Counted from the first letter of the stretch, positions 27,501 through 35,209 are shown. The stretch: DNA of 55,169 nt from an uncultured Ruminococcus sp. (GCA_900543105.1 UQQA01000004.1:1-55169), one strand, 5' to 3'. Program-made: numbers and translations. The notes: generated from the letters alone by a model not told the origin.

Positions 27501-30498
27501 AAAAACTTATAATGAAAAGTTCAACGGCATTCGTCCCCGTGAATATGACGGAAGTTACCTCAATTTCTTTGGGTCAAATCCCGAAATCACCTTAAAACCA
27601 CATCAGAAAAATGCCGTAGCACACGCACTTTTCGGAGGAAATACACTGTTTGCACATCAGGTTGGTGCCGGAAAAACATTTGAAATGATCGCTACGGCAA
27701 TGGAGGGAAAACGTCTCGGACTGCACAATAAGTCTATGTTTGTCGTACCAAATCATCTGACGGAACAGATAGGTTCTGACTTCATGAAGCTTTACCCCAA
27801 TGCAAATATTCTTGTGGCAAAGGCAGACGATTTTTCGCCACAGAAGCGCAGACAAATGTGCGCAAGAATAGCTACTGGCAATTTCGATGCTGTAATTATC
27901 GGTCATTCTCAGCTTATAAAAATACCGCTTTCATCGAAACGTGAAGAAGAATTTATCCGTAATCAGATAAATGAAGTAATGGCAGCTCTTGACGCAGCCA
28001 ATGAGACAGACAGCAAAAGTTATACCGTAAAACAGCTTGAAGCGATAAAAGCCAAACTCCGAGACCGACTTGAAAAACTCACTAACGGTACAGTTAAGGA
28101 TAATGCAGTAACCTTTGAGGAACTTGGAGTAGATAAGCTTTTTGTTGATGAAGCTCATGAGTTTAAAAATCTTTATGTTTCCACAAAAATGGAGAATGTA
28201 TCAGGTCTTTCAACCAATGCCGATGTTCAGAAAACTCAGGATCTGTACATGAAATGTCAGTACCTTGATGAAAAAACGAACAGCAAGGGAGTGGTTTTCA
28301 GTACAGGAACGCCCGTGACGAATGCCCTTTCCGAAATGTACACCACTATGAAGTATTTGCAGTCCGATTTGCTGAAAGAAACAGGACTGAACAGCTTTGA
28401 CGCATGGGCAGGAAATTTCACAAGAAAATCTACAGAAGCTGAAATATCACCAAGCGGAAGCGACTGGAGAATGAAAACCCGATTGAAATTCACGAACGTT
28501 CCTGAACTTGTAACTATGTTCAAGGAATGTGCGGATATAAAGATGGCAGATCAGCTCAATCTTGATGTTCCCGACTGTGAGAAGCATATCGTTTCAGTCG
28601 AACCAACAAAAGTACAGAAAGCAGTCGTTGAAGATCTTGCGAAACGTGCCGAAAGAATAAATCAAGGTGCTGTCTCCCGAAGTGAAGATAATATGCTTGT
28701 GGTAACAGGAGACGGAAGAAAACTCGGTCTTGACCAACGTCTCTTTGATATCAACTTTGCGGACGAACCTCAGACAAAGCTCAATTCCTGCGTTCAGAAC
28801 GTTTTCGATATATGGGAGAAAACTGCCGAAAAGAAATCAACTCAGCTCGTTTTCTGCGATCTTGGTGTTCCTCAGTCAAAGGAAGATTTAAAGAAAAACG
28901 GAGAACGTTTTGACGTTTACAACGATATACGTTCAAAGCTGATCGAAAAAGGTATTCCCGAAAAGGAAATTGCATTCATTCATGACGCTGCAAGTGAGGT
29001 GGAAAAGGCAAAGCTGTTTTCAAAAGTTCGTAACGGAGATGTCCGTGTACTTATCGGTTCAACTCAGAAAATGGGCGCAGGAACTAACGTGCAGGACAAG
29101 CTTATTGCACTTCATGACCTTGATTGTCCGTGGAGACCGGCTGACCTTACACAGCGTTTGGGACGTATGGTCCGGCAGGGCAATGAAAATAAAAAGGTTG
29201 ATAATTTCAGATATGTTACCAAAGGCACATTTGACGCTTATCTTTATCAAATGGTCGAGAAGAAGCAGGAAAGTATCGCACAGATCTTCACTTCAAAGGC
29301 TATTGCCCGAACCTGTGATGATATTGACGATATGGCTGTGGATTTCATGCAGGTCAAAATGGCAGCTATCGGTGATGAGCGTATCAGGCGGCAAATGGAG
29401 CTTCGTGAGGATATCCGCAGTCTGAATATGCTCAAAAATACATATTTGGAGAACAAATACGAAATTGAGGACAATATAAACAAACTGCCCGATAAAATCG
29501 CCAACATAGAAAAAATCATCAAAAACATTTCTGACGATACGAAAACAATAAACAACTTCCAACCGAAAAAGGATATTGACGGTAAGGAAGTTTTTGAAAT
29601 GAAAATTGGTGATACGGTTTATACCGACAAAAAAGAAGCTGCGGAAGCCTTTGACAAGACTATGAAAATAGCAGTAATGGGTAATCCTAAAGGAATGACA
29701 GAAATCGCCGAGTACAAAGGATTTAAGATTGATGTATCGTATGATGGATTCTGTAAGAGATATTATGGCAATCTGAACGGTGCAAACAGCTATCCTATTG
29801 AATTCGGCAGCAGTGAAAGCGGTAATATCACAAGAATTGACAACACCATTGCTTCTGTTCCCAAGCGTATAGACAAGGTTTGCAATGAACTGGAACGGCT
29901 CAAGGTCGAGCTTGCCGACAGCAAAAAAGAGATAAATCAGCCGTTTGAGTATGAATCAGAGCTTGAGGAAAAAAAGCAGGAGCTTGAACGGCTTACCGAT
30001 GAGATAAATGCGGATAAGGTAAATGGAGAAATCCTACCTGAACAGCCTGAAAGCACATCTCACAGCATTCAGGCTGCGGCTTCTGAGGAACAGCCTGAGC
30101 AGTCCGAAAAGCCGAAAACGCTGAACATCAAATGGAGACAGAATGACAAAGAGCTGCGAATATCCTATGACAGCTCTGCCGAAAACAAGATCACGTCATT
30201 TTCTGACGGAAAGGAAGTAGGTCATTGCTCCGTTGATGAGCTGACAGTTTCAAGAATCAGCGAAAACGAGCAGAAGAATTATCCTGCTGACATAAATAAA
30301 TGTGTCAAGCCTTTAAATCTTGCATTCAGCAGTAAAATGGCTATGCACATCAGAACCTTTGCCGAAAAGGTAAAGACTGCTGAGAAAGATACGGACCGGA
30401 GCAATACAGCGTTATTTTCCCGTGAAAAAATCATGAGTGATGATTTCAAGCCAACATCAGGCAAAAATTCCGACAGCCTTTCTCTGCCGGAGCATTGA
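21580..30498 (+). CDS. giant polyvalent methylase-helicase protein
   Basis: The 2972-residue protein joins several enzyme domains. A conserved N-terminal domain (about 1-110) is followed by an Arg/Gly/Asp/Glu-rich linker (about 208-372) that coincides with the nested gene. A small domain shared with the TOPRIM protein follows (about 417-480). An MNT-like nucleotidyltransferase (GSRSRGLENADSDIDVV) lies near 1000, an N6-methylase-like domain (EPSMGVGNF near 1318, GNVPFG as motif IV) next, and an SNF2-like helicase last (HQVGAGKT near 2026, VDEAHEF near 2188, MGAGTNVQD near 2500). Such DarB-like proteins are thought to protect incoming DNA. The C-terminal tail SREKIMSDDFKP repeats that of the gene before it. 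Confidence 0.9.
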   Translation: MPNDKLSEAQAIYVSEIRKVQESADTWRDFLDFSAKVMVNKNQSEFEFSSKLIIHARNSKATDCRQFGEWKTNDGNHVNRYEKGIPVLSRDKSGKQSVTYLFDTSQTAFPKEPERVAIPDAHKDNFKSELNSVIDRLSDNVSFSDEQKRLFRETAEYKFCKQYQLDISENTERFSGIENLSVREIANIGIVLNRCGQELSAIIERNDLNEQEQSGNSKSREDRAELYGRERRGVDLGSGLSGTRNEVRVRRGTERVEQTQRGESDIRTADRDTRTETDSRDGQVRHSEIEVHMADTVSDRSDNAERGYNATLRGNERESLGADGEYHREEETVGRVQGGTSLGQISSDTPVVGEIQERSGGRDTSGNSLRNIKDEAAEPEKVSAVSDLSADIPDEQPKEHSDGFENSKRSKNGDIILGNTTFRYIPEKTYTKISKDIAAEVADQLEKQGVKFSGVIKGDTATITVSKPQKEALDSIIASVSSPDNDVTLSQSEFIEIASNILSEDNKIFNAHRNSDEQNYRLEVNSGIDRIWAEAISNSRDIGYSVSEMSQLWESFQNDSSIKEHIQAVVAENVDITLTEREQQIEKTRQFAKEQGLPFSENYSKGADEKFNPYVADGSMSPEDYEKMHELINADKSRPTVDDLSVGDVILYDGKRREVEQIDEKRISLKDLDAPDYGGILLGTSDVYAYDGWQEEMNEKGFEIISKAEPEITLNVGDVIKIAPDRENPELSERYGVVELSSEYRLEVGTYDLNDTAFCMKNGAISCDKNIFAKEYDFEYIGNVEELRNADHEQNKAIYEALENHDIIHLTIADETAETFIAQNVQNSKIRDLRIEYNEFDDEKNDYDKGFVLKGDTEKIKDCILVSYGEISPESMYLSIKNDKFNVSEIETNEPEKTFEHENKTTISTEIVDEEKNMSRQMSLFDDISDIEDFPDFIEEESIVSSIPEPSAITDFRAKTEENFKFYNFKPLEIENMVKDFVQKVFEENGVNADIHGAAVTGSRSRGLENADSDIDVVIEVDSDLKEDVLFNIIHDEEFTLSGCTIDINPIKADETGTLETYLPTAEAYLTEKAQNNKHTDLDVAKQLITDYLDSEFDEPSDFSDISKISLAYTTDEEHDLPIQVYADLEQFRLIYEYDGNVVRNEQYNSLAEMNKNALSVLDFSDLVSLSDDEILSVIQAKSDEPLHSESEIKAPEKPQKFTITDYNLGEGGAKTKFKNNLLAIQTLKQIESEDRRATPEEQEILSKYVGWGGLQEAFDEREASWRKEFNELKSLLTEEEYEAARSTVNDAFYTSPIITQAIYEGLSNIGFKGGEILEPSMGVGNFFGTMPDKMRENSNLAGIEIDSISGRIAQKLYPEADIAINGFEKIKLAKGSFDLAVGNVPFGNHGVNDKTKAYSGMLIHDYFFAKSLDSVRSGGVVAFITSTGTLDKEDIKVRQMLAQKAELMGAVRLPNNAFQKNAGTQTSTDIIFLKKREKPLNISDMPMDKSCDWVHTKENADGLKINSYFADNPDMVLGNLSDNGRFGSIVCTPIQGADLKEQLHNAMKHIKGEYVPLEFQQELDEKQTDLYLTATPDIENLTYTVVDDKLYYRVDDNLIPLKESEQHGVVAERRKAMCGMGKTVRELLQAQVEDRPDSEIKSLQAELTLKYDKFVKKFGRINPIETPNSKNASGISRKAQNSNAFKNDVRLPLLQSLEKLKDGQFIGKTEIFTERTIRPHKVAEHVETSHEALILSMSEKGRIDFDYMEQLTGFERNKIVDDLHGDIFPVPELSTENNTVYQTSDEYLSGNIYKKIAQAEAKISENPEYADNIAALTEVIPKPLKATEIDMQLGMTWIDTKVIQQFMYELFETPTRFKEYDSNVAQENPNAITVNYSGSGKGSWKIKNARLDNSLKSTKNFGTKDYNAYELLEKILNAKSVAVTETVSDPVTGSKKTMILEKETKAAEDKVKQINAAFKKWIFADPERRNELVKTYNEKFNGIRPREYDGSYLNFFGSNPEITLKPHQKNAVAHALFGGNTLFAHQVGAGKTFEMIATAMEGKRLGLHNKSMFVVPNHLTEQIGSDFMKLYPNANILVAKADDFSPQKRRQMCARIATGNFDAVIIGHSQLIKIPLSSKREEEFIRNQINEVMAALDAANETDSKSYTVKQLEAIKAKLRDRLEKLTNGTVKDNAVTFEELGVDKLFVDEAHEFKNLYVSTKMENVSGLSTNADVQKTQDLYMKCQYLDEKTNSKGVVFSTGTPVTNALSEMYTTMKYLQSDLLKETGLNSFDAWAGNFTRKSTEAEISPSGSDWRMKTRLKFTNVPELVTMFKECADIKMADQLNLDVPDCEKHIVSVEPTKVQKAVVEDLAKRAERINQGAVSRSEDNMLVVTGDGRKLGLDQRLFDINFADEPQTKLNSCVQNVFDIWEKTAEKKSTQLVFCDLGVPQSKEDLKKNGERFDVYNDIRSKLIEKGIPEKEIAFIHDAASEVEKAKLFSKVRNGDVRVLIGSTQKMGAGTNVQDKLIALHDLDCPWRPADLTQRLGRMVRQGNENKKVDNFRYVTKGTFDAYLYQMVEKKQESIAQIFTSKAIARTCDDIDDMAVDFMQVKMAAIGDERIRRQMELREDIRSLNMLKNTYLENKYEIEDNINKLPDKIANIEKIIKNISDDTKTINNFQPKKDIDGKEVFEMKIGDTVYTDKKEAAEAFDKTMKIAVMGNPKGMTEIAEYKGFKIDVSYDGFCKRYYGNLNGANSYPIEFGSSESGNITRIDNTIASVPKRIDKVCNELERLKVELADSKKEINQPFEYESELEEKKQELERLTDEINADKVNGEILPEQPESTSHSIQAAASEEQPEQSEKPKTLNIKWRQNDKELRISYDSSAENKITSFSDGKEVGHCSVDELTVSRISENEQKNYPADINKCVKPLNLAFSSKMAMHIRTFAEKVKTAEKDTDRSNTALFSREKIMSDDFKPTSGKNSDSLSLPEH
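22205..22696 (+). CDS. TnpV-like protein nested in another frame
   Basis: A 163-codon frame lies wholly inside the giant gene, shifted +1. It has its own AAGGA (22191-22195) 9 bases before ATG 22205. The product has normal protein composition. Its second half (EMGKYGILRLKFI...LNGDITQHCEEMNEKV...YRKEAEEEI) resembles TnpV proteins of Tn4451/Tn1549-type elements (IGKYGxLRxxYL...SGKLxxHLxEID...RAEEI). The host frame here is low-complexity (RGRE-rich), as expected if the nested frame carries the constraint. TnpV's role is unknown. The resemblance is by memory, not by search. Confidence 0.6.
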   Translation: MNRNKVVTVNQEKIGQNFTDENGVEWIWEADYREHAMKYEYDEELNEWSKLNEENLTYEPLIEIHEPRPTAEMGKYGILRLKFIWQTPCLIEAIMLNGDITQHCEEMNEKVLELMENIIEKKKQSDEYKAALLSGKYLQILQLSERYRKEAEEEILPVTVYAI

Positions 30499-30502
30499 TT
30501 TT

Positions 30503-30540
30503 ATCCCGAACAAGCAAGTCAGCTTGTTCGGGATTTTTCT
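30503..30540 (+). terminator. strong intrinsic terminator
   Basis: ATCCCGAACAAGC (30503-30515) and GCTTGTTCGGGAT (30522-30534) form a perfect 13-bp stem with loop AAGTCA, followed by TTTTTCT. It ends the transcript of the giant gene. Confidence 0.9.
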
Positions 30541-30673
30541 GTTTATATATAACATTTTTTGTGCATATCTACAAAAATCAGAAAAAATAGTGTATAATGA
30601 AAGAAAATGCCGTTTTTAAAACATTTATATTAAATGGTGTATATTTATATCTCTTGAACAAAGGAGCAATTTT

Positions 30674-31135
30674 ATGTACGATGAAATTGTAAGCAGATAT
30701 TACAATGTAATTCTGAATTATTGCAAATATAAACTGAATGGGAACAAAACGGCTGCTGAGGATATAACGCAGGAAGTGTTTTTTGTTCTGTACAAAAAAC
30801 GGAATCACCTGAAAATGGGAGACAACATAAAGCTGTGGCTTTATCGAGCCGCAGATAATCAGATAAAGGCATACATAAGAAAGAATCCGTCTTTTCAGCC
30901 GATTGATGAGCTGTCGGAACTTGCTGCCGTGTCTGAAATTTCCGAAATTACAGACAGCACATTCGATTTCCTGACACCTGAAGAACTCGCACTTATCACC
31001 GAATACTATGACGGTGACAAGGCAGCAGCCGCAAGAAAGAACAATATTTCAATGAACGGATTATATATCCGCATACACAGGATCAAGAAAAAGCTTTTGG
31101 ACAGTGCCGTTAGAATGAACAAAATCAATAAGTGA
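30674..31135 (+). CDS. ECF-type sigma-70 family factor
   Basis: The 153-residue protein has region 2 at the N-terminus (YYNVILNYCKYKLNGNKTAAEDITQEVF is the core) and a region 4 helix-turn-helix near 120-150 (GDKAAAARKNNISMNGLYIRIHRIKKKL). This size and layout are those of extracytoplasmic-function sigma factors. The next gene encodes a membrane protein with anti-sigma features, so the pair probably responds to an outside signal and directs the genes that follow. A TATAAT (30593-30598) precedes it with no good -35 box. AAAGGAG lies before the ATG. Confidence 0.85.
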   Translation: MYDEIVSRYYNVILNYCKYKLNGNKTAAEDITQEVFFVLYKKRNHLKMGDNIKLWLYRAADNQIKAYIRKNPSFQPIDELSELAAVSEISEITDSTFDFLTPEELALITEYYDGDKAAAARKNNISMNGLYIRIHRIKKKLLDSAVRMNKINK

Positions 31136-31220
31136 AATTGTAAAAATACAACAAACTTAAATTGCTTTGAAAGAAATAAGGCTTTTTCAAACATTTATTA
31201 AGCAAAGGAGCAGAGAGCCA

Positions 31221-32033
31221 ATGAAAGACCTTGCAGAGAAAATAAACGCCGACAGGGAGTTTACAATGGAAGCGTATAACTACATCAGAAGCGAACTGGA
31301 TAAGGAAACAGCCAAGCCGCTTCGCAAGCGTGACTTTGACCGTATCGAGCAGCTCACCGCTCAACTGAATGAGCTGACGGGTGATAACAGCGATTCGGAA
31401 CAGCCTGATACAAGTGAGCTGTATAAGAGAATAAGAAACTACGAAAAAACGTCCAAAAAGCCTTTTAGTGTCATGAAAAGGTTTGCTCCCGTACTTTGCT
31501 GTATGGTTCTTGTTTTGGCAGCCAACTGCATAACTGTACTGGCATACGATATGAATATTATATCGGCTGTTATCAAGTTCACACAGGGCGGATTTTCCGT
31601 TGACTTCGGCAATCAGCCTGAAAAAATCGTTCTCCCTACATCAGAGGACGATCCCTATGGACTTATTGCCAAGCTTGCGGAATATGACATAGAATTTGAA
31701 ACTCCGCACTATATTCCGGAGGGATTTGTACTTACAGATGTTGATACCAATGTTAATGAAAATTTCTCAAGTTCAGTATCATTCCATTATGAAAATGACA
31801 AACAGAAATTTATATTGTCATATGATAAATATCTGAAAGCAGTTCCCGATATAGTTATTCCGAGTGATGAGTATAATCTCTCAGAAACAGAAGTAAACGG
31901 CTCTACAGCGATAATTTCAAAGGAAGATAACCAATACACTATAACTTATCAAAAGGGCAAAACCAACTTTGTAATGTTTGCTGTTGACGTTCCATATGAT
32001 GAGTGTGATAAAATGGTAGCTTCAATAAAATGA
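31221..32033 (+). CDS. membrane anti-sigma-like protein (DUF4367)
   Basis: The 270-residue protein starts at ATG 31221 (AAAGGAG upstream), not at the longer in-frame ATG 31167. An N-terminal cytoplasmic region of about 85 residues could bind the sigma factor. One membrane segment is near 92-112 (VLCCMVLVLAANCITVLAY). The extracellular part ends in a DUF4367-like domain (about 170-270). Genes of this type commonly follow an ECF sigma gene in clostridia. The anti-sigma role is inferred from context and topology. Confidence 0.7.
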   Translation: MKDLAEKINADREFTMEAYNYIRSELDKETAKPLRKRDFDRIEQLTAQLNELTGDNSDSEQPDTSELYKRIRNYEKTSKKPFSVMKRFAPVLCCMVLVLAANCITVLAYDMNIISAVIKFTQGGFSVDFGNQPEKIVLPTSEDDPYGLIAKLAEYDIEFETPHYIPEGFVLTDVDTNVNENFSSSVSFHYENDKQKFILSYDKYLKAVPDIVIPSDEYNLSETEVNGSTAIISKEDNQYTITYQKGKTNFVMFAVDVPYDECDKMVASIK

Positions 32034-32052
32034 CAGCAGGAGGAAAATAAAA

Positions 32053-32499
32053 GTGAATAAAAAAGCATTAGCATTAAGTGTTGCAAGCGTTCTGACCTAC
32101 ACTGTACCCACAATGCCTGTTAAAGCGGCTTCTAATGCCCCTACAAGCGTATCGGACAGCAGAACAGCAGGATTGATAAGCAGTTGTTCCCTCAGTATTT
32201 CATCAGGCAGAAAGCAGATTTACATTGCGGCTGATATAAAAGCCATTGAAAGCATGAAATCAATCGGCTACAAAGATATTTCTATAGAGTACAGCTCAGA
32301 TAAGGTCAACTGGAAAAAGGAAAAATCTGTTGATGATTTGCTGAAATCGGGCAGCAGTTATTATCTTAATAACTATTCCGTGTCGGTAAAGGGCGGCTAC
32401 TATTACCGTGTTTCCCTAACTCACTACGCTAAAGAGAGCGGTCTGTTCGGTTCTTCTCAAAGTGTAACGAATACCTCTAATAGCGTTTGGGTAGATTAA
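32053..32499 (+). CDS. small secreted protein, unknown
   Basis: The 148-residue protein starts at GTG 32053 with AGGAGG about 10 bases upstream. The signal peptide is about 1-25, ending PVKAA. The mature part is beta-rich and Ser/Tyr-rich with a fibronectin-like look (ISIEYSSDKVNWKKE, YYYRVSLTHYAK). It may respond to the sigma/anti-sigma pair before it. I do not recognise the family with confidence. Confidence 0.65.
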   Translation: MNKKALALSVASVLTYTVPTMPVKAASNAPTSVSDSRTAGLISSCSLSISSGRKQIYIAADIKAIESMKSIGYKDISIEYSSDKVNWKKEKSVDDLLKSGSSYYLNNYSVSVKGGYYYRVSLTHYAKESGLFGSSQSVTNTSNSVWVD

Positions 32500-32501
32500 A
32501 G

Positions 32502-32518
32502 CGTGTCACGGTGACACA
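32502..32518. promoter_or_regulatory. parS-like palindrome, copy 6
   Basis: CGTGTCAC-G-GTGACACA, with one mismatch at the outermost base, 2 bases after the preceding stop. Confidence 0.7.
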
Positions 32519-32688
32519 TTGTATCAGAAAGGTGATGGTTATATTGATTGTATAGGCTTAGCTCAGGCTTTTGGATCTCAAACAAACACAAAAATCTTGG
32601 AGAAATCCAAATACAATAAGAGATAAATTTTTTAACGCAGACTTCAAACGCACTATAAAAATACATCAGGATAGACAGAACGGTTTTC

Positions 32689-32711
32689 TCCTCACAATCA
32701 GAAAGTGAGGA
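32689..32711 (+). promoter_or_regulatory. hairpin covering a ribosome binding site
   Basis: TCCTCAC (32689-32695) pairs with GTGAGGA (32705-32711). GAGGA is also the Shine-Dalgarno of the protease gene starting at 32719. Its initiation may therefore be low unless the stem opens. Confidence 0.5.
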
Positions 32712-32718
32712 AATTACT

Positions 32719-33804
32719 ATGAAAATGACAAAAAGAATTGCTACTATGGTAGCTTGTGCTGTAATGGCTGCTTCTTCTATGGTGGGCATGGGTGCTTCGG
32801 CAGCTAATACTACCTTGTTAAATGAAACGGAAAGCAATAACACAATTCAGACTGCCGATAATATTACTTGTAACAATGTGGTTTCAGGAAGACTTTCGTC
32901 AAGTTCTGACGTTGATTACTTTAGTTACTTTGCTCCTGCAACAGGTTACGTTAATATTCAGCTCGGACTTTCAGGCAGTGATTATAAGCTGACATTGCTG
33001 AACAATTCTGGCAACACATTAGCTACATCAAGTAATGTCGGTGTTACTGCGGGCGAGAGTATCAGATACTATGTCAATGCCAACACTCTTTATTATATAA
33101 AGGTATCTACTCAGTCTACTACTTACAGTTCATCATATAAGCTTTATGCTTCATATCCATACACAACAGCAAATTCTTGGTATCCACAAATAGATGCTGT
33201 TTCAGGAAGTTACGAACGTTGGAACACATATAAATTGGATACTCTTACAACGAGTGGCAGCAAAAAGTTTATGATAAACGGAGAAAAGGGCGATTTGATG
33301 TATCAGGGGTGCGCTCTTGCTTGTATAGCAATGGTTTTAAATAACCAAGGAGCGAAAACCACATACAATATAACGGACTATCGAACTGGGTATTATGGAA
33401 AAGCTTATGCAGACCCGTTTACTGTGGCAATGGTTAATGCAGGTTTAACATCAGTTACAAGTTCAAACAGTACATCATTAGCTGCATATATAAATAACTG
33501 GGGTACTATTGCCTCTGCTTTTGGTAAAACAGTCAACAACTCTCATACTGCCACATGGGATAATGCTGTTAATTTAGTTTCATCGAATCCAAACGGAGTA
33601 ATTGTTAAATTTATAAAAAAGGATTCAAAAGGTAACGATGTACCACATTATGTTGTTTTAACAAAATCATCTAATTCAGCAGGATATGTTATATATGACC
33701 CCGGTACAAACGGAGCTTCAGGTAACGGGAAAACATGGGAAAATTCTTATACCAAGAATAATTATACGCAATCACAAGTAAAGCAGGTTATAACCATAAG
33801 TTAG
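32719..33804 (+). CDS. secreted PPC-domain C39-like cysteine protease
   Basis: The 361-residue protein has a signal peptide (about 1-29, ending GASAA). A PPC-type beta domain follows (about 33-150, NETESNNTIQTADN and DVDYFSYFAP). The C-terminal half resembles peptidase C39-like papain folds: a candidate nucleophile in YQGCALACIAMVLNNQ (near 197), His in PHYVVLTKS (near 312) and Asp in YVIYDPG (near 327). The substrate is unknown. It could act on surface proteins or be a secreted toxin-like factor. It is the largest product of the sigma/anti-sigma cargo region. Confidence 0.75.
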   Translation: MKMTKRIATMVACAVMAASSMVGMGASAANTTLLNETESNNTIQTADNITCNNVVSGRLSSSSDVDYFSYFAPATGYVNIQLGLSGSDYKLTLLNNSGNTLATSSNVGVTAGESIRYYVNANTLYYIKVSTQSTTYSSSYKLYASYPYTTANSWYPQIDAVSGSYERWNTYKLDTLTTSGSKKFMINGEKGDLMYQGCALACIAMVLNNQGAKTTYNITDYRTGYYGKAYADPFTVAMVNAGLTSVTSSNSTSLAAYINNWGTIASAFGKTVNNSHTATWDNAVNLVSSNPNGVIVKFIKKDSKGNDVPHYVVLTKSSNSAGYVIYDPGTNGASGNGKTWENSYTKNNYTQSQVKQVITIS

Positions 33805-33815
33805 GAGTAATTTAT

Positions 33816-34658
33816 ATGAAAAAATATTTCGCCTTAATTTTTTTCGCACTGGCATTCACTGCCTGTTCATTAAACCGTACGACAGATAGTGTTTTATCAG
33901 ATGTTATCGCAATTGAAGAAGAACATTATGTGCGAGATATTTCTTCATCTGTTCAAAATTCTATCGAAACGAGCATATCTACTAAACCAATGACTACAGC
34001 AATACAAACTGAAGATACTTTAAAAGAAACTACTATTGTTGAGAATAGTGATGAAATCATTCCGTTTGAATGTTATAACGATATGTCAGAAAAAAACTAT
34101 ATATCATATAACAATATTGATGATGAAATATGTGTGCTTTTAAAAAAAGCATCTAATGTTTACTATAAATATTTCCTTGAAGTAAATGAAGAAACTTTCC
34201 AACACGATAAAAACGTTAATTTTATCTTTGAGAATAAATCTGCTGAATTCGAGTACGAAAGTGAATATGCCCTCACAGGAATATCGTATGAAAGCTTTAG
34301 AGAATACATTCTTGAAATCTTTACAGGGAATTTCACAGAAAATGAATTACTTGGAGATGAAACAGAAAGTCTTCACTATTTGTATCTTTACGGAACAACT
34401 AATGGAATAACAAGTATTTATCAAAATTATAATGGCGAATTATGCTATTATACAAGCTTTGGATATGTGAGAAATACCTGTTTTGATAAGATTGAATTTA
34501 ATGTTTCTGAACAAACAGATGATAAAATAACGATAGTAGGCACAGCACATTATTCTGACCCGAATGATAAATCCATTCAATGGGAATATGCTTATGATTA
34601 TAATATTATTCTAACCGAAAATGGTTGGAGAGTGGATTCTTTTACAAATTGGGATTAA
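33816..34658 (+). CDS. lipoprotein, unknown function
   Basis: The 280-residue protein has a lipoprotein signal with lipobox FTAC (Cys about 18). A Thr/Ser-rich linker (about 50-75) precedes an acidic domain rich in Tyr and Asn. AGGAG precedes the ATG, 11 bases after the protease stop, so the two genes are one unit. Because it is paired with the protease it could be an immunity or partner protein, but nothing in its sequence proves this. Confidence 0.65.
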   Translation: MKKYFALIFFALAFTACSLNRTTDSVLSDVIAIEEEHYVRDISSSVQNSIETSISTKPMTTAIQTEDTLKETTIVENSDEIIPFECYNDMSEKNYISYNNIDDEICVLLKKASNVYYKYFLEVNEETFQHDKNVNFIFENKSAEFEYESEYALTGISYESFREYILEIFTGNFTENELLGDETESLHYLYLYGTTNGITSIYQNYNGELCYYTSFGYVRNTCFDKIEFNVSEQTDDKITIVGTAHYSDPNDKSIQWEYAYDYNIILTENGWRVDSFTNWD

Positions 34659-34694
34659 CAAAACGGACAAGGAAACAACCTTGTCCGTTTTGTT
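34657..34694. terminator. bidirectional terminator between converging genes
   Basis: AACAAAACGGACAAGG (34657-34672) pairs perfectly with its complement at 34679-34694. T-rich sequence follows on both strands. It separates the rightward cargo genes from the leftward operons. Confidence 0.8.
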
Positions 34695-34714
34695 CTTCTA
34701 AATTCAAACAATAT

Positions 34715-34912
34715 TTAACTATTTTTACTTGAAATATCGCATAAAATAATATCTTTCAATAATTTGCTTGTGCAATATTGGTTCAACGACATTCCTGCCG
34801 CTTCGGCAGCTTTTTGCAATTCTGCCTTTTTCCCTTTTGGAAGCCGGATATTAAGCTGATCGTAATTTGCTTTGTTCCACCTGTCTTTAACTGCGGAAGT
34901 TGGTTTACTCAT
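34715..34912 (-). CDS. ribbon-helix-helix (Arc/CopG-like) protein
   Basis: The 65-residue protein has the ribbon-helix-helix pattern: a beta strand (YDQLNIRLPKGKKAELQ), then two helices (AAEAAGMSLNQYCTSKLL). Such proteins bind DNA as dimers and often repress their own operon or act as antitoxins. AGGAGG precedes the ATG. No toxin gene is obvious next to it. Confidence 0.75.
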   Translation of the reverse strand: MSKPTSAVKDRWNKANYDQLNIRLPKGKKAELQKAAEAAGMSLNQYCTSKLLKDIILCDISSKNS

Positions 34913-34975
34913 AAAATAGTCCTCCTGTTTTAAATAAATAGATTTAAGCGGAGCGAAAACGCTCCGCTTGGCTTA

Positions 34976-35173
34976 TTAGTTCCAATACTTTTTTGCTCTG
35001 TAGATATAAGCGTTCTCGTCAGCTCCGTGTTCGGATACATAGGATTTAGCAAATTCGATAGCTTCTTCTTCACTGTTTGCTTCAACGTATCCCTGTGGGA
35101 ATGCGCAAGCCCATTCGCCTGTGTAGCAATATCCGTTTTCTTCTTCTGTCATTTCAACGTAAAACTTTTTCAT
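34976..35173 (-). CDS. small acidic protein, unknown
   Basis: The 65-residue acidic protein (MKKFYVEMTEEENGYCYTGE at its start) ends with an aromatic basic tail. It has a compact alpha/beta look with GYVEANSEEEAIEFA, like small mobile-element proteins that follow regulators. Its leader shares a 29-bp block with the leader of the ParB-like gene upstream, so the two may be regulated alike. The family is not recognised. Confidence 0.6.
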   Translation of the reverse strand: MKKFYVEMTEEENGYCYTGEWACAFPQGYVEANSEEEAIEFAKSYVSEHGADENAYIYRAKKYWN

Positions 35174-35180
35174 GATTATT

Positions 35181-35209
35181 ACCTCTTGTCTTTCTGCCTG
35201 TCGGCGTTT
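35181..35209 (-). repeat. duplicated 29-bp leader, copy A
   Basis: ACCTCTTGTCTTTCT-G-CCTGTCGG-C-GTTT is the plus-strand form. It includes the Shine-Dalgarno AGAGGT of the small acidic protein gene. Copy B differs at two bases. Confidence 0.7.

Noticed and set aside
32496..32843. 115-codon minus-strand frame ending within a parS-like palindrome
   Set aside because: It opposes the signal peptide of the protease gene and merely reads CHRDT from the palindrome; similar CHRDT ends recur at other copies of the site.
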